Assembly: GCA_021229015.1 (NCBI GenBank)
Contig: CM037778.1
Coordinates: forward strand, 16,871,214-16,935,213
Direction: 5' to 3'
DNA from: Solen grandis
Lineage: Eukaryota > Mollusca > Bivalvia > Adapedonta > Solenidae
Length of the DNA stretch: 64,000 nt
Positions 11,601 through 26,600 of the stretch are shown in pieces. The notes below the pieces were generated by a model. It saw only the letters and a list, made by a program, of their open reading frames with translations, had not been told where the DNA came from and did no database searches. A program made the position numbers and the translations under genes. Positions within the stretch are counted from its first letter, which is position 1; every line of letters starts with the position of its first letter.

Positions 11601-14600
11601 AGTTGTAAGGGGGGTATACTGGATTCAGCTTGTCTGTCTGTCTTTTTTTTTTATCTGGGCTGTAACTCTAAAAGTATAAGAGGTATCAAGATGAAACTGT
11701 GGATAAATCTCATTGAGGGGGAGTGCAGTGCCCAAGAACCATAACCCATAACTCTCTGTCACACAGTGCCCTAGAACAGTTACTCTATGTTGCACAATTA
11801 TTGAGTTATTGCCCTTTGTAACATTTCATACTTAATTTTTGTTTTGGCCATAACTCAAAAAGTATAAAAGCTATCAAGATGAAACTTCATATGTGGATAG
11901 ATCTCATTGAGGGGTGTGTGCAGTGCCCAAGAACAGTTACTCTATGTTGCACAATTATTGAGATATTGCCCTTTGTAACTTTTCATACTTAATTTTTGTC
12001 CGGGCCATAACTCAAAAAGTATAAAAGCTATCAAGATGAAATTCATATGTGGATAGATCTCGTTAAGGGGGAGTGTGGTGACCAAGAACCTCTCTGTCGC
12101 ATAATTTTGTAGTTTAATTGCCCTTTGTAAATTTTTATAATTTATTTTTGTCCGGGCTGTAACTTAAAAAGTATAAAACTTTTTTAAAAGGTATCAAGGT
12201 GAAACTTCATATGTGGATATATCTCAGTGAGGGGGAGTACATTTTCCAAGAACCATAACTCTCTGTCGCATAATTTTGGAGCTATTACCCTTTGTTAATT
12301 ATCATACTTACTGTTTGTCCTGACCATAACTCAAAAAGGATAAAAGGTTTCAATATAAACTTCATATGTGGAAAGATCTCATTGAAGAGAATTCGGTGCC
12401 AAAGATCTGTAACCATCATTTGCGTCATTTCAGAAGTCCCTGTGACAAAGTGGCATGCGGGCGATATTTTCACCATGACAATGTCAGTTCTAGTATTCAT
12501 GCTATATCAAATTCTTCCACCTTTTGGAGAGCAATTATGTGACAAGAAGCAGTGTGAGGGTATTCATCACTTTTAGTGGTAGCTCTAATTTGTTTCAGAC
12601 TTTTCTTACCTGTGACCAGCTTCTTGAAAATGAGGTGAAAACACTAGCATCTGGTAAGTAAGTTTCTTTGGAATTTGTAAGCTTTGAATTGTATTAAGTA
12701 TATTTTTATATGCTCGTCTATTGACAGGAAATATTTTGGATTCACCTGCTGCGGGTAGCATAAACTCAAGTTGTCAGCTCTCTAACTCTAAGAAAGCCCT
12801 GTTTGATGACCAGAGTTCTGAATGACCCAATGGTGCCTTAATAATCTTTGTACATATGTTGAACCCATATCAATACTAGTGTCAATACCTTAAATGCTAA
12901 ACAGGAAGAATTTCAATAAAGTCACAATGTTTATAAATCAATTGCCAATAAGATATTTATCCAAAATGCATTTATAAATCTCATTAACAAACTTTATGTG
13001 AATATACCTCTTTTTAAGAGATAAGTGAAGCCTGAGTTTGCTTCATAGAGTAACCATAATTTTGACTAGTAGTTCCCCCGGATAATTAGTGTATTCTGAA
13101 TTTATCACATATCAATATAAAAAGAAATATTGTTATAATAGCATATTAGATGGCATACAAGCTTAAGTCAGTAAAAAACATGCACCTTTGTACATATCTT
13201 ATATTTTTGCTGGCATTCTTAATTTTTTCGAATGTGACAGGTTGAAAATTATTTGTCTAAGCCACAAGATGTCCTATTTAGATGGTGAGCAGCATGATGT
13301 TATTAAATTACTTTTGAAGAAGGTATAAAAACTTGCAGCTATTTTTCAATTGCTAGAAACGCAGCTTGTTGATGTATTCAATGCATGTAGTACAATTTCG
13401 ATTAAATGACTTCAGAACTTATCACTCCCTGATGTAACTGTCCCCAACAATGTTGAACTATGTTTAGGAATTTATACAGAACAATTTGCATGTTGTGTAT
13501 GATGATGTTGAACAAAAATATAGTTTGTTAGCCCACCTTCCAGGATTTGAAAAAATTAAAAAACATTCCTTGGGATGAGTTATGGATTCACTTTACAGAG
13601 CCTTGGGAAATTAACAGTACATGCGCTAAAATACCCTGATTTGTATCAACAAAGTAAAGTTAAAACAACAGCCATTCACTGCAAACATGCTGGTTGTAAT
13701 TGTTTAGTGTAGCTGTCTAATTCTTCTTATGACCTACTTAGGGGTCCGCCTCGGGAGCGGGACGTCGTGGGTTAAATACCCGGCCGCGACATACCAAAGT
13801 CGTAAAAAATGGTTCTGTTATAGCTCCCTTGCTTGGCACTCAGCATATAAGTGTAGTTGCAGGACTGGATGGCCCGGTGTCAGGATAATGTGACTGTGTG
13901 TGGTATCATGCCACATATCTATGGCGTGATACTGCAGTGCGGCAGCACTTTATCTGTCTAAAGTAGACATAGTCTCCAAATGACTGAAATACTGTCAGTG
14001 GGACATTTAACCCAACAAACAAACAAACCTACCTAGGGATGATGACATAAGATAGGGCTGAATGAGTATTTTAATGATTTTCATTGGTATATATTCCTAT
14101 ACTCACAGAAAAAAAAGTTACTTACCATTGTTTTATATGATGACAACTAGCTTAAACATATACTTTGTATTTTTAGTAAAGTAATCTGACTGAAATGCAG
14201 TCTCTTTGCTTTATCAATACACTTCTCTATGGGCGAAAGGTTGTAAATACCTTCTCTATATTATAGTCTGTTTCCCCTATCTCGGTATGAATGAAAGACT
14301 GAACTCTATTTACAATGATATTTACTCCCCCGGATCCTAACTTATTATGCTTATTTTGATGTCATAGGATGAAATGCTTCACAGATAATGATTTGTACCT
14401 TCTCCGTAATACTATCCCTATCAATGCCACATATCTTCCTTGTTTTAGGATTACAAAGGAATTATGATAAATGTTGTTGAATCAATTTAGCCTATCTCAT
14501 ATGATTATACCTCCACTCAGCAGAAATAGGAATCACACTTGTCACAATTCCTATTTTAGGTATTTCAGAAGATCATCAATATATAGAGGTGAAGTTAGAC

Positions 14601-17600
14601 GGAATTCAAAACTATAGTATCAGCATCTCCAGCTTAGACCTGCATGGCAAGATGGCAGATGTTCTGATCATTTATGGCCAGAGAGGTTCTGGTGAACAAT
14701 TAGGTATGTTCAATTCTGTATGTGTATTTTATTAAAAAAAAAAAAAACGAAATTATGTCTGTATTTGTATAAGAGTCTGCGTTTCATTATTAACAGACCA
14801 TTGATACTTTTAAATATCAGAAATTTGCAAAATGTTGCTGTCTTTACACTTATCATCTTGTGTAATGAAGGTCCCAGGAGATGAGTTTATATCAGTAATG
14901 GAACATGTTTAAAGTCTTCTTATCTGAAACCAGGGCGGTCAGAATTTTATTTGTCACAAATGATAGTCTCATAACCTTCTAACATAAATGCTGAAACAAA
15001 GGTTATCCATTAAAATGAATCTCACAGGGGTTTTTTCTCTATGCATGAATGTATGGAAGCGTTTAACTTTTAATGGCTCTGTTATGAAATGTTGATAGGC
15101 ATATAGTGTCACACTTGTCTGTTATTGTTTGGGGTTTTTTTTGGTCTGTAATCATTGAGGAAGGACATGTTTTGAAATAACTTGGCACAAGTGATCCCTT
15201 TGACAAGATGATGTGTGGAAAACAATAACCAGGTTGCTAGCTTGAAGGTAACCACACATAATTGGCCTTAAAATTGTGTTAAGCTGCATGTCTGCAACTT
15301 TGTTTGTATGGTCTGTTTTGTATTGTCAGGATTTGAAATAAATTGGCATAAATCCAGTGGACAAGGCAACGTGTTATGAAACATAACCCAAGTCACTAGC
15401 TTCAAAGTCAAGGTCGCAGCAATTTGTTGACCTTAAAATAATCAGGGCTGTAACCTTATGGCTGTGTTTATAAATAACTTTGCACAAATGATCAAAGATA
15501 AAACCCTGTACTTTGCGATAACCTGTTGTTTTCACCTCACAGATATATTAACTTAGTTGGTATATTTGTTCCTATGTTTTTATACATCTTTCAAATGACG
15601 GACATGTGTATTCACCTGCAGGGGCTGGGTGGGCAGCTTACACTCAGGTTGTGTGCTCTGTACTTTTAACAAATGTGTCCCGATCATTAGCAAACTTGGC
15701 CATAATATGAACTGGGACACTCCAGAGAAATGGTCATTATACCCCCCACAAACGTAGTTTGGGGGGGGGGGGGGTATATAGGAGTCACCATGTCGGTCCA
15801 TCCGTCCGTCCGTCTGTAGTTTTTTTGTCCATGCTATTTCTCAATAACTACTGGATGGATTTCAATCAAACTTCATAGGAAGCTTCACTGGTGAGTATAG
15901 ATGTGCATTTTATGAAATTGTTACAGTTGACTGACTTTTTTTTTAGTTATGGCCCTTTGCTGATTTTCTGGAGTTTTCTTTGTCCATGCTATTTCTCAAT
16001 AACTACTGGATGGATTTCAATCAGTCATAAGAAGCTTCAATATCAAGCACAGATGTGCATATTATGAAATGGTTATGGTTGACTAATTTTCTTTTGAGTT
16101 ATGGCACTTTGTTGATTTCTTGGGAGTTTTCTTTGTCCATGCTATTTTTCAATAACTTCTGGATGGATTTCAATCAAATTTTATGGGAAGCTTCACTAGC
16201 TCTTCACTTAGAAACAACCTTTTGGTGACACACTTCTTTTTTGTTTAATTCAATGTTGCAGATTTGGTATGATTTGGGCTTCATTAAAATAAGAACAATT
16301 TTGATTTGGTATAAAAAGATTATTATTGTGAAATAGTTTTATGTAATATGTCAATTGAAAACATCAATTCATTGTGACTTACCTCCTATAGCTAGGCACT
16401 TGATTGAAAACAAAGGATGTGTGGGGGGTATTCATCACCTTTAGTGATAGCTCTAGTTGTTGTTGTTGTATTGGGGTTTACCGTCGCTGCAATAGTATTT
16501 CAATTATATAGCGACGTCCAGCTAATTACAGGTGGAGGAAGACCCCGAGTACACAGAGGTAACCGGGTAGAACCACCGACCTACCGCAAACCAGCTGGAA
16601 AGCTTCTTCACATGAAAAATCCGAAGTCCCTTCCGGGAGAAATGGTCATTGAATTGATGAAATCGCAGGATAATGCAATAAACTTTGCTTTTGTTATTTT
16701 AAGTTGTGTGTGACGTAGTCACTCACAACTATAGTACCTACATTCTGAGGATCCAATTCTCTACATTTAAAACCGAATAACCTCTTCATTTTGTATGAAT
16801 GATTGAACGATTGAAAAGAATTCTACAACACAGGTATGCTGAGAATCAGCCAAAGTGTTGAAAACTCAATTTTGAGTAAAATACACATAGTTATGGGAAA
16901 CAGTAATTGTATGTAGCATAAAAGCAATTAAATTTTAATGTTTGCATTCTAGCACTTTCATTTCTTGAACAATCATATTCAAACTGACAATGTTCATGAC
17001 CATAATCTGTCAATCGAGTTCGATTGTAGCTGATATTCACCAATAAAGTCGGGAGTCATTAGAGGTATGCCCTCTTTTAATATAAAAAAAATGCCAGATT
17101 TCACTTTGTTGACATTCTAGCATCTTCATTTCTTAAACAATCATCTTCATGACTATGAACTATGAATCAACTTTATGACTACGTTTATGACCATGAAAAG
17201 TTTGATTATGGTTGATATTGGCCTATAAGGTCAGAAGTTTTGGCACATTATTTTTAAAAAAATGCCAGATTTCATTTTGTGTACACTCTAGCATCTTCAT
17301 TTCTTAAGCAATCTTCTTCATACTTTATGACAATGATAATGACTATAATATCTTGATCAAATTCAATTATGGATGATATCAGTCAATTAGGTCAGGAGTT
17401 ATGGCCCTTTATTAATAAAAAAATGCCAGATTTCATCTTGTTTACACTCTTGCATCTTCATTTCTTAAGCATCCTTCTTCAAATTTTACAACTGTGTTTA
17501 TTGTTAGAATCTCTCAGCGAAGTTTGATTATGACTGATATTGGCCCATAGATCTGGAGTTATGGCCCTTTAATTATGAAAAGATGTCAACAATTTTAGTG

Positions 17601-20600
17601 TTTACACTCTAGGGGCTACATTATTAGACAAATCTTTCTTGAACTTGATCAGAATGTTTGTCTTCATGATATCTTGGTCAAGTTCACTTACGGGTGAGGA
17701 GGGGTCAAAAAGTAGGTAACTTGGTAAACCTTGCTTAAATCTTGTTTACACTCAACGGGCCACATTTTTGGCTCAAACTTGGTCAGATTGTTTGTCTTAA
17801 TAATATCTCGGTCAGGTTCAGTCATGGGTGGGATGGGGTCAAAAGTAGGTCACTAAGTACTTGTTTACACCACAGGGAGTCACATTTTAAGCCAAATCTT
17901 TGTCAAACTTGTTAGAAATGTTTGTTTTCATGATAATATTGAGATCATGAGTAAGACATTGTAAAGAAAAATTGGTCACTGGATCAAATCTTAGTATTTT
18001 TTAGCCAAATCCTTCTCAAACTAGGTCAGAATGCTTGTCTCGATGATATCTCGGTAAGTTTAGATCATGGTTATAGCATGGTCAGTAATCAGGTGAGCGA
18101 TTAAGGGCCATCATGGCACTCTTGTGTATAAATTAAAAGTTTCATTAGGGAAGGTAAATCTCTCAGCCCCTCACCGCTGTGGGTTCGAATCCTGGTAGGG
18201 ACTTCAGATTTTTCATGTGAGGAAGCCTTCCAGCTGGCTTGCGGTATGTCGGTGGTTCTTCCCGGGTACCTCTGTGTACTAGGGGTCTTCCTACACCTGT
18301 AATTAGCTGGACTTCGCTATATGATTGAAAGCGATGGTAAACCCCAATACAACAACAACAACAACTTAATATGTATTAATATAAACCTATAACTAATTTG
18401 TTCCTTATTTATTTATATGTACTTTTAATGTTTAAATTAGTTCTGTTATTGCATGGTGAACTAGATAGCTTTACATATCATATTTGTAGATCCTACAGAG
18501 GAAGAATTTCGTAAAGTGTCGGCAACAAATGGTTTAGTCCACACACAGATGTATGTGAATAAACAACTGAGGAGAAGAAAACTATGTGCACAAGATTCTT
18601 CAGAAATAAAGGCCATTTCTAAAGCAATTGAAAATGCAATAAAGGACAAAAAGGGTATATTAGTTACACTGTATATGAAAAATGGTAAGTTATCAGCTTA
18701 TAGTTGCTTTTGATTGAAATACAGTTGAATCCACTGTCCCCTATTGCCAGGTGGTTAGAGTGAGATTCTGGGTTTAATCATTGGCCACAACATACCAGTT
18801 ATACAAAATGGTACTGGTATAGCTCCCTTGCTTGGCACTCAGCACATAAGGGTAGTTCTGCGACTAGTTGGCCCGGTGTCAGGATAATGTGACTGGGTGT
18901 GGTATGGCATGATACTGCAGTGTGGCAGAACTATACCTGTGTTAAGTATCCAAATAATTGAAATACTGCCAGTGGGATGTTAAATCCAGAAAGCAAGCAG
19001 CAAGCAAACATTCGAATTCTGTTTTTATGAAATGCCTTTAATCTGTGTTTTATTTAATAAAAGGACTGTTAATATGCAATATAATTAATTAATATAATTA
19101 CATTATTATAGTTTGGTATAATTTTGTATTGAATATNNNNNNNNNNNNNNNNNNNNNNNNNNNNNNNNNNNNNNNNNNNNNNNNNNNNNNNNNNNNNNNN
19201 NNNNNNNNNNNNNNNNNNNNNNNNNNNNNNNNNNNNATTTGATGTTATTGTTTTTTAGCTCACCTGAGCACAACGTGCTTATGGTGAGCTTTTGTGATCA
19301 CCATGCGTCTGTCGTCCATCGTCATCCGTCGTGCGTCATCTACAATTTGCTTTTAACAACATCTCCTCTGAAACCACTGGACATAATTTGATTAAACTTG
19401 GCAGGGATGATCCTTGGGTGAACCTTCAAAAAAGTTCCTAAAATAAACTTGATCCATGTTGAACTATGGTTGCCATGGCAACTGAGAGAAAAAAATTATG
19501 AAAACTTTAAAAAAAATCATAGCCGCCAGTGGCGGGGCAAATTTGCCTTATATGTACATAGCAAAAACTTTAAACGACATTTCATCTGAAATCACTGGAC
19601 AGAATTTGACTAAACTTGGCAGGGATGATCCGTGGGTGAACCTTCACAAAAGTTGCTAAAATAAACTTGATCCATGTAGAACTCTGGTTGCCATGGCATT
19701 GGAAAAGAAATATGAATACTTTAAAAATCATCTCCTTCAAAACTACTGGCCAGATTTCAAAATGTTTTGGTACAGATGTTCCTTGGGTAACTATCTACCA
19801 GGATTGTTAAAATTATTCCGATCCATAAAAAAAACATGGCCGCCAGTGGTGGTGCTAATTTGCCTAATGTGTACATAGTGAAAACTGTAAACAACATCTT
19901 CTCTGAAACTGTGGACAGAATTTGATAAAACTTGGTAGGGATGACCCTTGGGTGAACCTTCACATAAGTTGCTAAAATAAACTTGATCCATGTAGAAATC
20001 TGGTTGCTATGGCAACGGAATGAAAAAAAAGGAAGAAAATTTTAAAAAACATTTCCTTCAAAACTACTTGCTTAATTTCAAAATGTTGTGGTACAGATGT
20101 TCCTTGGGTAACCCTCTACCATGATTGCTAAAATTATTCTGATTCCTAAAAAGAACATGGCAGCCAGGGGCAGGGCTAATTTGCCTTTATATAGTGAAAA
20201 CTTTAAAAGATTTCTGCTCCAAAACTACTGCCAGATTTCAAAATGTTTTGGCACAGATGTTCTATGGCTACCAAGATTGCACCTTTAGAACAGTGGTTCT
20301 CAGGTGAGCGATATAGGGCCATCATGGCCCTCTTGTGTTGAATTTAGATGATCTTGCTGTACTTCTGCATAGATTATATATTCACTATGACTTGTAATAC
20401 AATAATTGGCATTGAGGGCAATCTTTCTCAGGTGAGTGATTCAGGGCCATCATGGCCCTCTTGCTGATATAAAATTTGTTCCATTTTATTTTTAGAACAA
20501 ATGGATCCATCAAATGAAGTTCTCCATGAAATGTTAAATCATCTGCGGATTAATGTGAATAAAATGGAGAAGATACCCGTTGATATCAAGATAAACATTG

Positions 20601-23600
20601 TAGTAGCAGAAAAAGAACTTTCGACTCTAATATCATCTCTGACAGAGAAAGGTGGAAACAAAGGTGTCTTTGGAAAGTTAACAGGATATTTTACATGTAA
20701 TGTTTATTCAATTTTATTTTTTTATGTTCAAAAATGATTTACAGAATATTGTCTGATCCAGTCAGAGTTGTCCTTATTATCGTAAAAAATCACTTGTTAT
20801 TCACAACTTGTAAGTTACATCATTATAAAAGCACTAATCAATGGTTTCAACATGCTAAATGTGAGCTAATTTCCTCTGAAACCCCTGGGCATAAGTTTAT
20901 GTAATGTGGTATGGATGTTCTGTCATAAAGATTGTGTCATATAGGCAAAATTACTTTCACTACAATAGCCTGATGGTCAACATTTGATTTGCTCTTCATA
21001 AACAATCACCTCCAATGGGGTGAGGTATGTAGAACAATTCAAAATACTTCTCTGGAATATTTTGTTGGATTTTTTTTTTCACAAATAATACTAATATATT
21101 GGCCTTTAATCTAATAGATTTCCAAATATTATCTAAAGATACAATTTCAGAGGTGTCAAACTTTAACCCTTTTTTTTTCACAAATGATATTCTTGTTGGC
21201 TAAGTGTATACTGAGGATAAATGTCATCATTGAATATTTCATGTTTAGCGGAGTATGGGTTTACACTCCACTCCAGTATCATCATTTCCCTAGGAGTCTA
21301 GGAATGGGTGAAAATGTTAATGGCTATTACATCTTGGCCAAGATCAAACTTAACTGGTAATGACATAATCGAGCTGGCTAACATTATTCAGATTTTAGCA
21401 TCTGCATTTATGTAACAATTTTAATCATACTCATACATAATGTTTATAAAAAATTACAATTTTGACATATCTTATTCATATCTCAAGCTGTATTCTTTAA
21501 ATTTAACTTTGTCTACACTCCAGCATCAGAATTTATGAAGTAATCTTCTTTAAACATTGACACAGTATAAATGCCTTTGATATTATTGCATCGTCATGAA
21601 TCATCAACACTCAGGTGAATGGTATAGAGCCGTTATTAGTACCCACCGGTGAAACCGGTTGGGGACTATAGGTTTGCGCGTGTCCTTCTGTCCATCCGTC
21701 CCACTTTCGTGTTCGCTCCATAACTTAGACATTTACAGAAGTATTCCTCATAACCCAAGGGTGTGTTGCGTGCATCAACCATATCCACCCTTGGAAGGTC
21801 AAGGTCACTTGAGTTGTTAGTGTTTTTAGCTCACCAGAGCACGAAGTGCTCAGGGTGAGCTATTGGGATCACCCTTCGTCCGTCGTCGTCCGTCGTCAAC
21901 AATTTGCTTTAAAAGACATCTCCTCTGAAACCGCTGGACAGAATTTGATAAAACTTGGCATGTATGATCCTTGGGTCGGCCTCTACAAAAATTGCTCAAA
22001 TAAAGTTGATCCATGAAGAACTCTGGTTGCCATGGCAACAAATAGAAAAAATAATTGAAAACTTTGAAAATCATCTCCTCTGAAACCGCTGGACAGAATT
22101 TGATAAAACTTGGCATGTATGATCCTTGGGTGGGTCTCTACAAAAATTGCTCAAATAAAGTTGATCCATGAAGAACTCTGGTTGCCATGGCAACAAATAG
22201 AAAAACTAATTGAAAACTTTGAAAATCATCTCCTCTGAAACCGCTGGACAGAATTTGATAAAACTTGGCATGTATGATCCTTGGGTGGGCCTCTACAAAA
22301 ATTGCTCAAATAAAGTTGATCCATGAAGAACTCTGGTTGCCATGGCAACAAATAGAAAAACTAATTGAAAACTTTGAAAATCATCTCCTCTGAAACCGCT
22401 GGACAGAATTTGATAAAACTTGGCATGTATGATCCTTGGGTGGGCCTCTACAAAAATTGCTCAAATAAAGTTGATCCATGAAGAACTCTGGTTGCCATGG
22501 CAACAAATAGAAAAAATAATTGAAAACTCTGGTTTGTCATTTGATTTCCTTATAGAAAAAATCATCTTGAATATGCTGATTTACACTGGTGAGCGTTTAT
22601 GGCCCTTGGGCCTCTTGTTTTGGTGTTCATAGGCTACATCTTAGTTTCCGCTCTATAACTTCCATGATAATGGATGAATTTCATAAAGGTGTGTCACGCT
22701 CAACAACCATATGCGTTCTTGAAAGGTCAAGGTCACTGCAGTTTTTAGAATTTCTCTTTGGTATATATAGGCTACATCTTGTGTCCGCTTCGATCCAATC
22801 AACTTCAATATCTATTGATGGATTTTGATAAAACGTAATAGAAATGTTTGTCATAACACAATGATGTGTCGCGCACATCAACCATGTTCACGTTTAAAAG
22901 GTCAAGGTCACCAGTGTTGTTAGAAATTCCCTTTGGTATTTACAGGCTACATCAATGTGTCCACTCTGTAACTTCCATATCTGTGGATGGATTTTCATTA
23001 AACTTCACAAAAGTGTTTGTCATTACATGAAGATATGTTTTTGCAACAAACATATGCATGCTTAAAAGGTCAAGGTCAGGAGTTGTTAGAAAATGTCTTT
23101 GGAATTCATAGGTGTCCTTTTCATGTCCGCTTTATAACTTCTGTATCTATGTTTGGATTTTCATAAAACTTTACAGAAGTGAATGTTCTGTCACAAAGCT
23201 GTGTCCTGTGCACAAACCATATGCATGCTTGAAAGGCCAAGGTCACAAGAATTGTTAGAAATCGTCTTTAGTATTCATAGACTACATTTTTATGTCTGCT
23301 CTATAACTTCTATATCTATTTTTTGATTTTCATAAAACTTTACAAAGGTGTTTGTCATAACACAACCATATGCACACTTGAAAGGTCAGTGCAGTTCTAA
23401 GATCTTAACCCATTCCCATTATTTTTTTGTTGCAATCTGGCACAATTTCTTCATGGGGGGTTTACTGGTGGGGACTCCTGACAGTAAAGCTTGCTATACT
23501 TACAAAGCCTTGTTTATAATATTAACCTTCAAATTTTATAAATTAACATCAGAACAACAAAAAATCCTTTTTGGAGAAACATTGAATTGTCTTTTCAGAT

Positions 23601-26600
23601 TAGGGCATCACTTTAGTATGAATTTGACTTAAAATGATTGTTAGCTTTAAAGTGACAATAACAGTTTAAATTGTTAGAAATTAACAGTTGAAGCATAAAA
23701 TTAACCATATGGTTGTCCTAAAACTTTATTGTAGCCCAATAGTCAGACATATAAAACAGATTAGCATTGGCTCCACTCAGCAGAGCTCTAGTTGACTATT
23801 ATTATATACAGGGTATATAAAGGGCAAGAATTGAAATAGGTTTCATTTGATATTCCAGCATGCATTATGAATAGTTAAGCGTGCTGTCCTCTGACAGTTC
23901 TTGTTAAGAAAAAGGGTCTGTCTATCTTACACTACGTGTAAGGATAGCTAGTGCACCATGAACGGAGCGCACTTATGCTTTGTGAGCTCAATTTTACAGG
24001 GCGGTTGGTTTTGATTGAAAATAATATCAGAAAGTTTTCATTGGAATGGTGGTTACTACCATTTTTGTCCAAATTGACCTACAGTTTGACATGATTAGAT
24101 GAAATTGCCTTTAACGTTTGTTTCTGTAAAGAAGCATTTTTTCACCTGTCAAAATGTTTTTCTTTTGTTTTAGCTACTGTCCCCGTGCAATTCTTCATGA
24201 AAACACTGAAAAAGAGGAGAATAAGTCAACATGGTGTTAATCTTGTTTTGACATCAGATGGCAACAACAAAGTTAAAAAGGCATATGAAGATTTCAGGAA
24301 GGAATGGAAATCTTTCGCTACGGACAAAGAACTTAGAGTATGGGGATTATGTGTTTTGGTTGATATGGATAAGAAATTGAAAGTTAAAAAAAAAGTTTAA
24401 TTTACTTTCTGTTAAGGTAATAAACTATTGTCAGGAATTCATAAGATATTATCAAAAATGTAGACAATGTACCCAAATCGCTGAAATACGAAGGCAAGTC
24501 ATTAAGTAACCAGCATACCTTATTTCTGGTTGAGATTGACCTCTTTTGCTCTCTATGTAATAACCCTCTAGCACGATAGTCCAACGGTGTTCCAGTGCTA
24601 TCACTCCAGAACTGAAAAAGTCAATGTCCTTTGAATTGAACCATACCTTTACTGCCACCATGATTTCTTCATCAAACAGAAAGTGACGTCCATGGATATC
24701 TTTTACACTTCCGTTGAAGATGGGACGTATTATGGATTCACATGCAGGGGCTGGGCGGGCGGCATCCACTTATATTGTTCGCTCTCAAACTCGAAAAAGC
24801 ATGAACTAATCTTAACCAAACTTTGTCACAATGTAAATGGGCACATTATTTTGGCCAAGTTTAAACAGATTATCCTAGACACTCTGGAGTTGATGAAAAA
24901 TGTGTAAATTAACAGTGTTCACTCTTACTCTACAGAACTTTATTACATATAGGCACAATAACTCGGCCAAGTTTGATTACCAGTTATGTATGATTGTCAA
25001 ATGGCTACCGTGTGAAATGTCTAATACCTTTGCTATTTCTCCCACCTGAATATGCTGATTAAAGTATACCAGGTCCCGCACTTTCTTAATCATTTCTTCA
25101 TCAGTGGCATCTGGTGGGTGTGTGGACCTGGTTTCATTTTCTAAAGACGCTTTACTGTGTATGAATTCCCCAACCCAACTTGAGCATATGATGGCTCAGA
25201 AGACCCATAAAAATCGTTTAGCTTGCTATGTACATGTATATAATTTCCTTGCCTGATATCCTTTTAAAAAGGGGGTTCTGAATTACAGCATGGTACCCCT
25301 AAATTTGAAGAAACGCAAGCCTTTGTATTACTAGCCATTTTTTACATCCGGTTTCTTATCATTGAATGAACCAATATGGACAAAAACTTTCCCCAGTGCC
25401 TATATCATGTATTAAAACAAGGCTTGAAAATCATGTTTGTCAATCAGATATTGGTTAGGCTGGTTACATATTGACTCGTAGTGTGGAGAAAGAGCATCTT
25501 TAAAGATTGATACATCCCATTAAATTTATATATTCCATGTGACCAGTTTCTGAAATAACGATATTGAAATTTAATAGAAAGTTTCCTTAGAATTTTCTAG
25601 AAATTAATATGATAGTTCTTTAATCTTTTCATTGTTGTCTTAAATTAATTTTCAGCCACCTGTTCCTGAGAGAAGTTACTTTCAGCCTCCTGTTCCAGAT
25701 AGAACATACCTAAGTAAGTCACTACATGGACATAACCATTAATCGTAAAATGTACCAACACATACCTTATTATAGCACTAGCGCTTGTCACAGAAAAAGT
25801 CAAAGGGAATGTAGGTTTATATTGTCTCGTGATTTTTCTTAACTTTATTGCTCTAAAGAGCACAAAGTCCTCAAGGTGAGTTTTTCTGATTGTCCTGCAT
25901 CCATTGTCATCCATCATCAACAATATGCTTTAAAAGACATCTCTTCTGAAACCATTAGTTAGGAACTGATGACACTTGGGATGAACGATTTTTGGGTTGC
26001 CCTTCACAAAAAATACTTAAATGAAATTTATCCATGCTGAAATCTGGTTGCAATCAACACTTATATTTCTAAAACTTTAAAAATCATCACCTCCTATGCC
26101 AGTGGTTAAAACTTTATTTTATATCATTTGACAAAAATGGTCACCTCATGATCTTCTACTATAACCAAAATGAAGTTGATCCCTTTAAAAATTACGCCCA
26201 TAGGGTGTCAGCTAGTTCATTTTATACTCGATGTAGAAAATGTTTAAGATTTCTCTCAAGTGGACCCATTGGTCGGAATTTAATTTCATTTGAAAGAAAT
26301 TGTCACCTCATAGCCCTCTACCATAATTGCTAAACTGATGTTAATTTCTTGAAAATGGGTTTCTTTGTGGTTGGTTATCTTGTTATAAACCTTATATTGA
26401 AAATTAAATTAAAATTCCAATTGAAAACTACATGTAAGTGTCAGATTTATGTTTCCCCCTATATTTATATGGGGGAGACATATTGTTTTGGCAGAGTTAT
26501 CTGTCTGTCTATCACACTTTTTGTCCAGTGCATTTTAAATTTCAGACTAACTTAAAAAGTATCAAAGCTATTAACTTGAATTTCACAGGTGGAAAGATCT

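Noticed and set aside
13240..13284. Possible extra exon (tgacag acceptor, GATG|gtgagc donor) between exons 3 and 4
   Set aside because: In the required phase 1 it reads a stop at once (GGT TGA), and exons 3 and 4 already join in phase.
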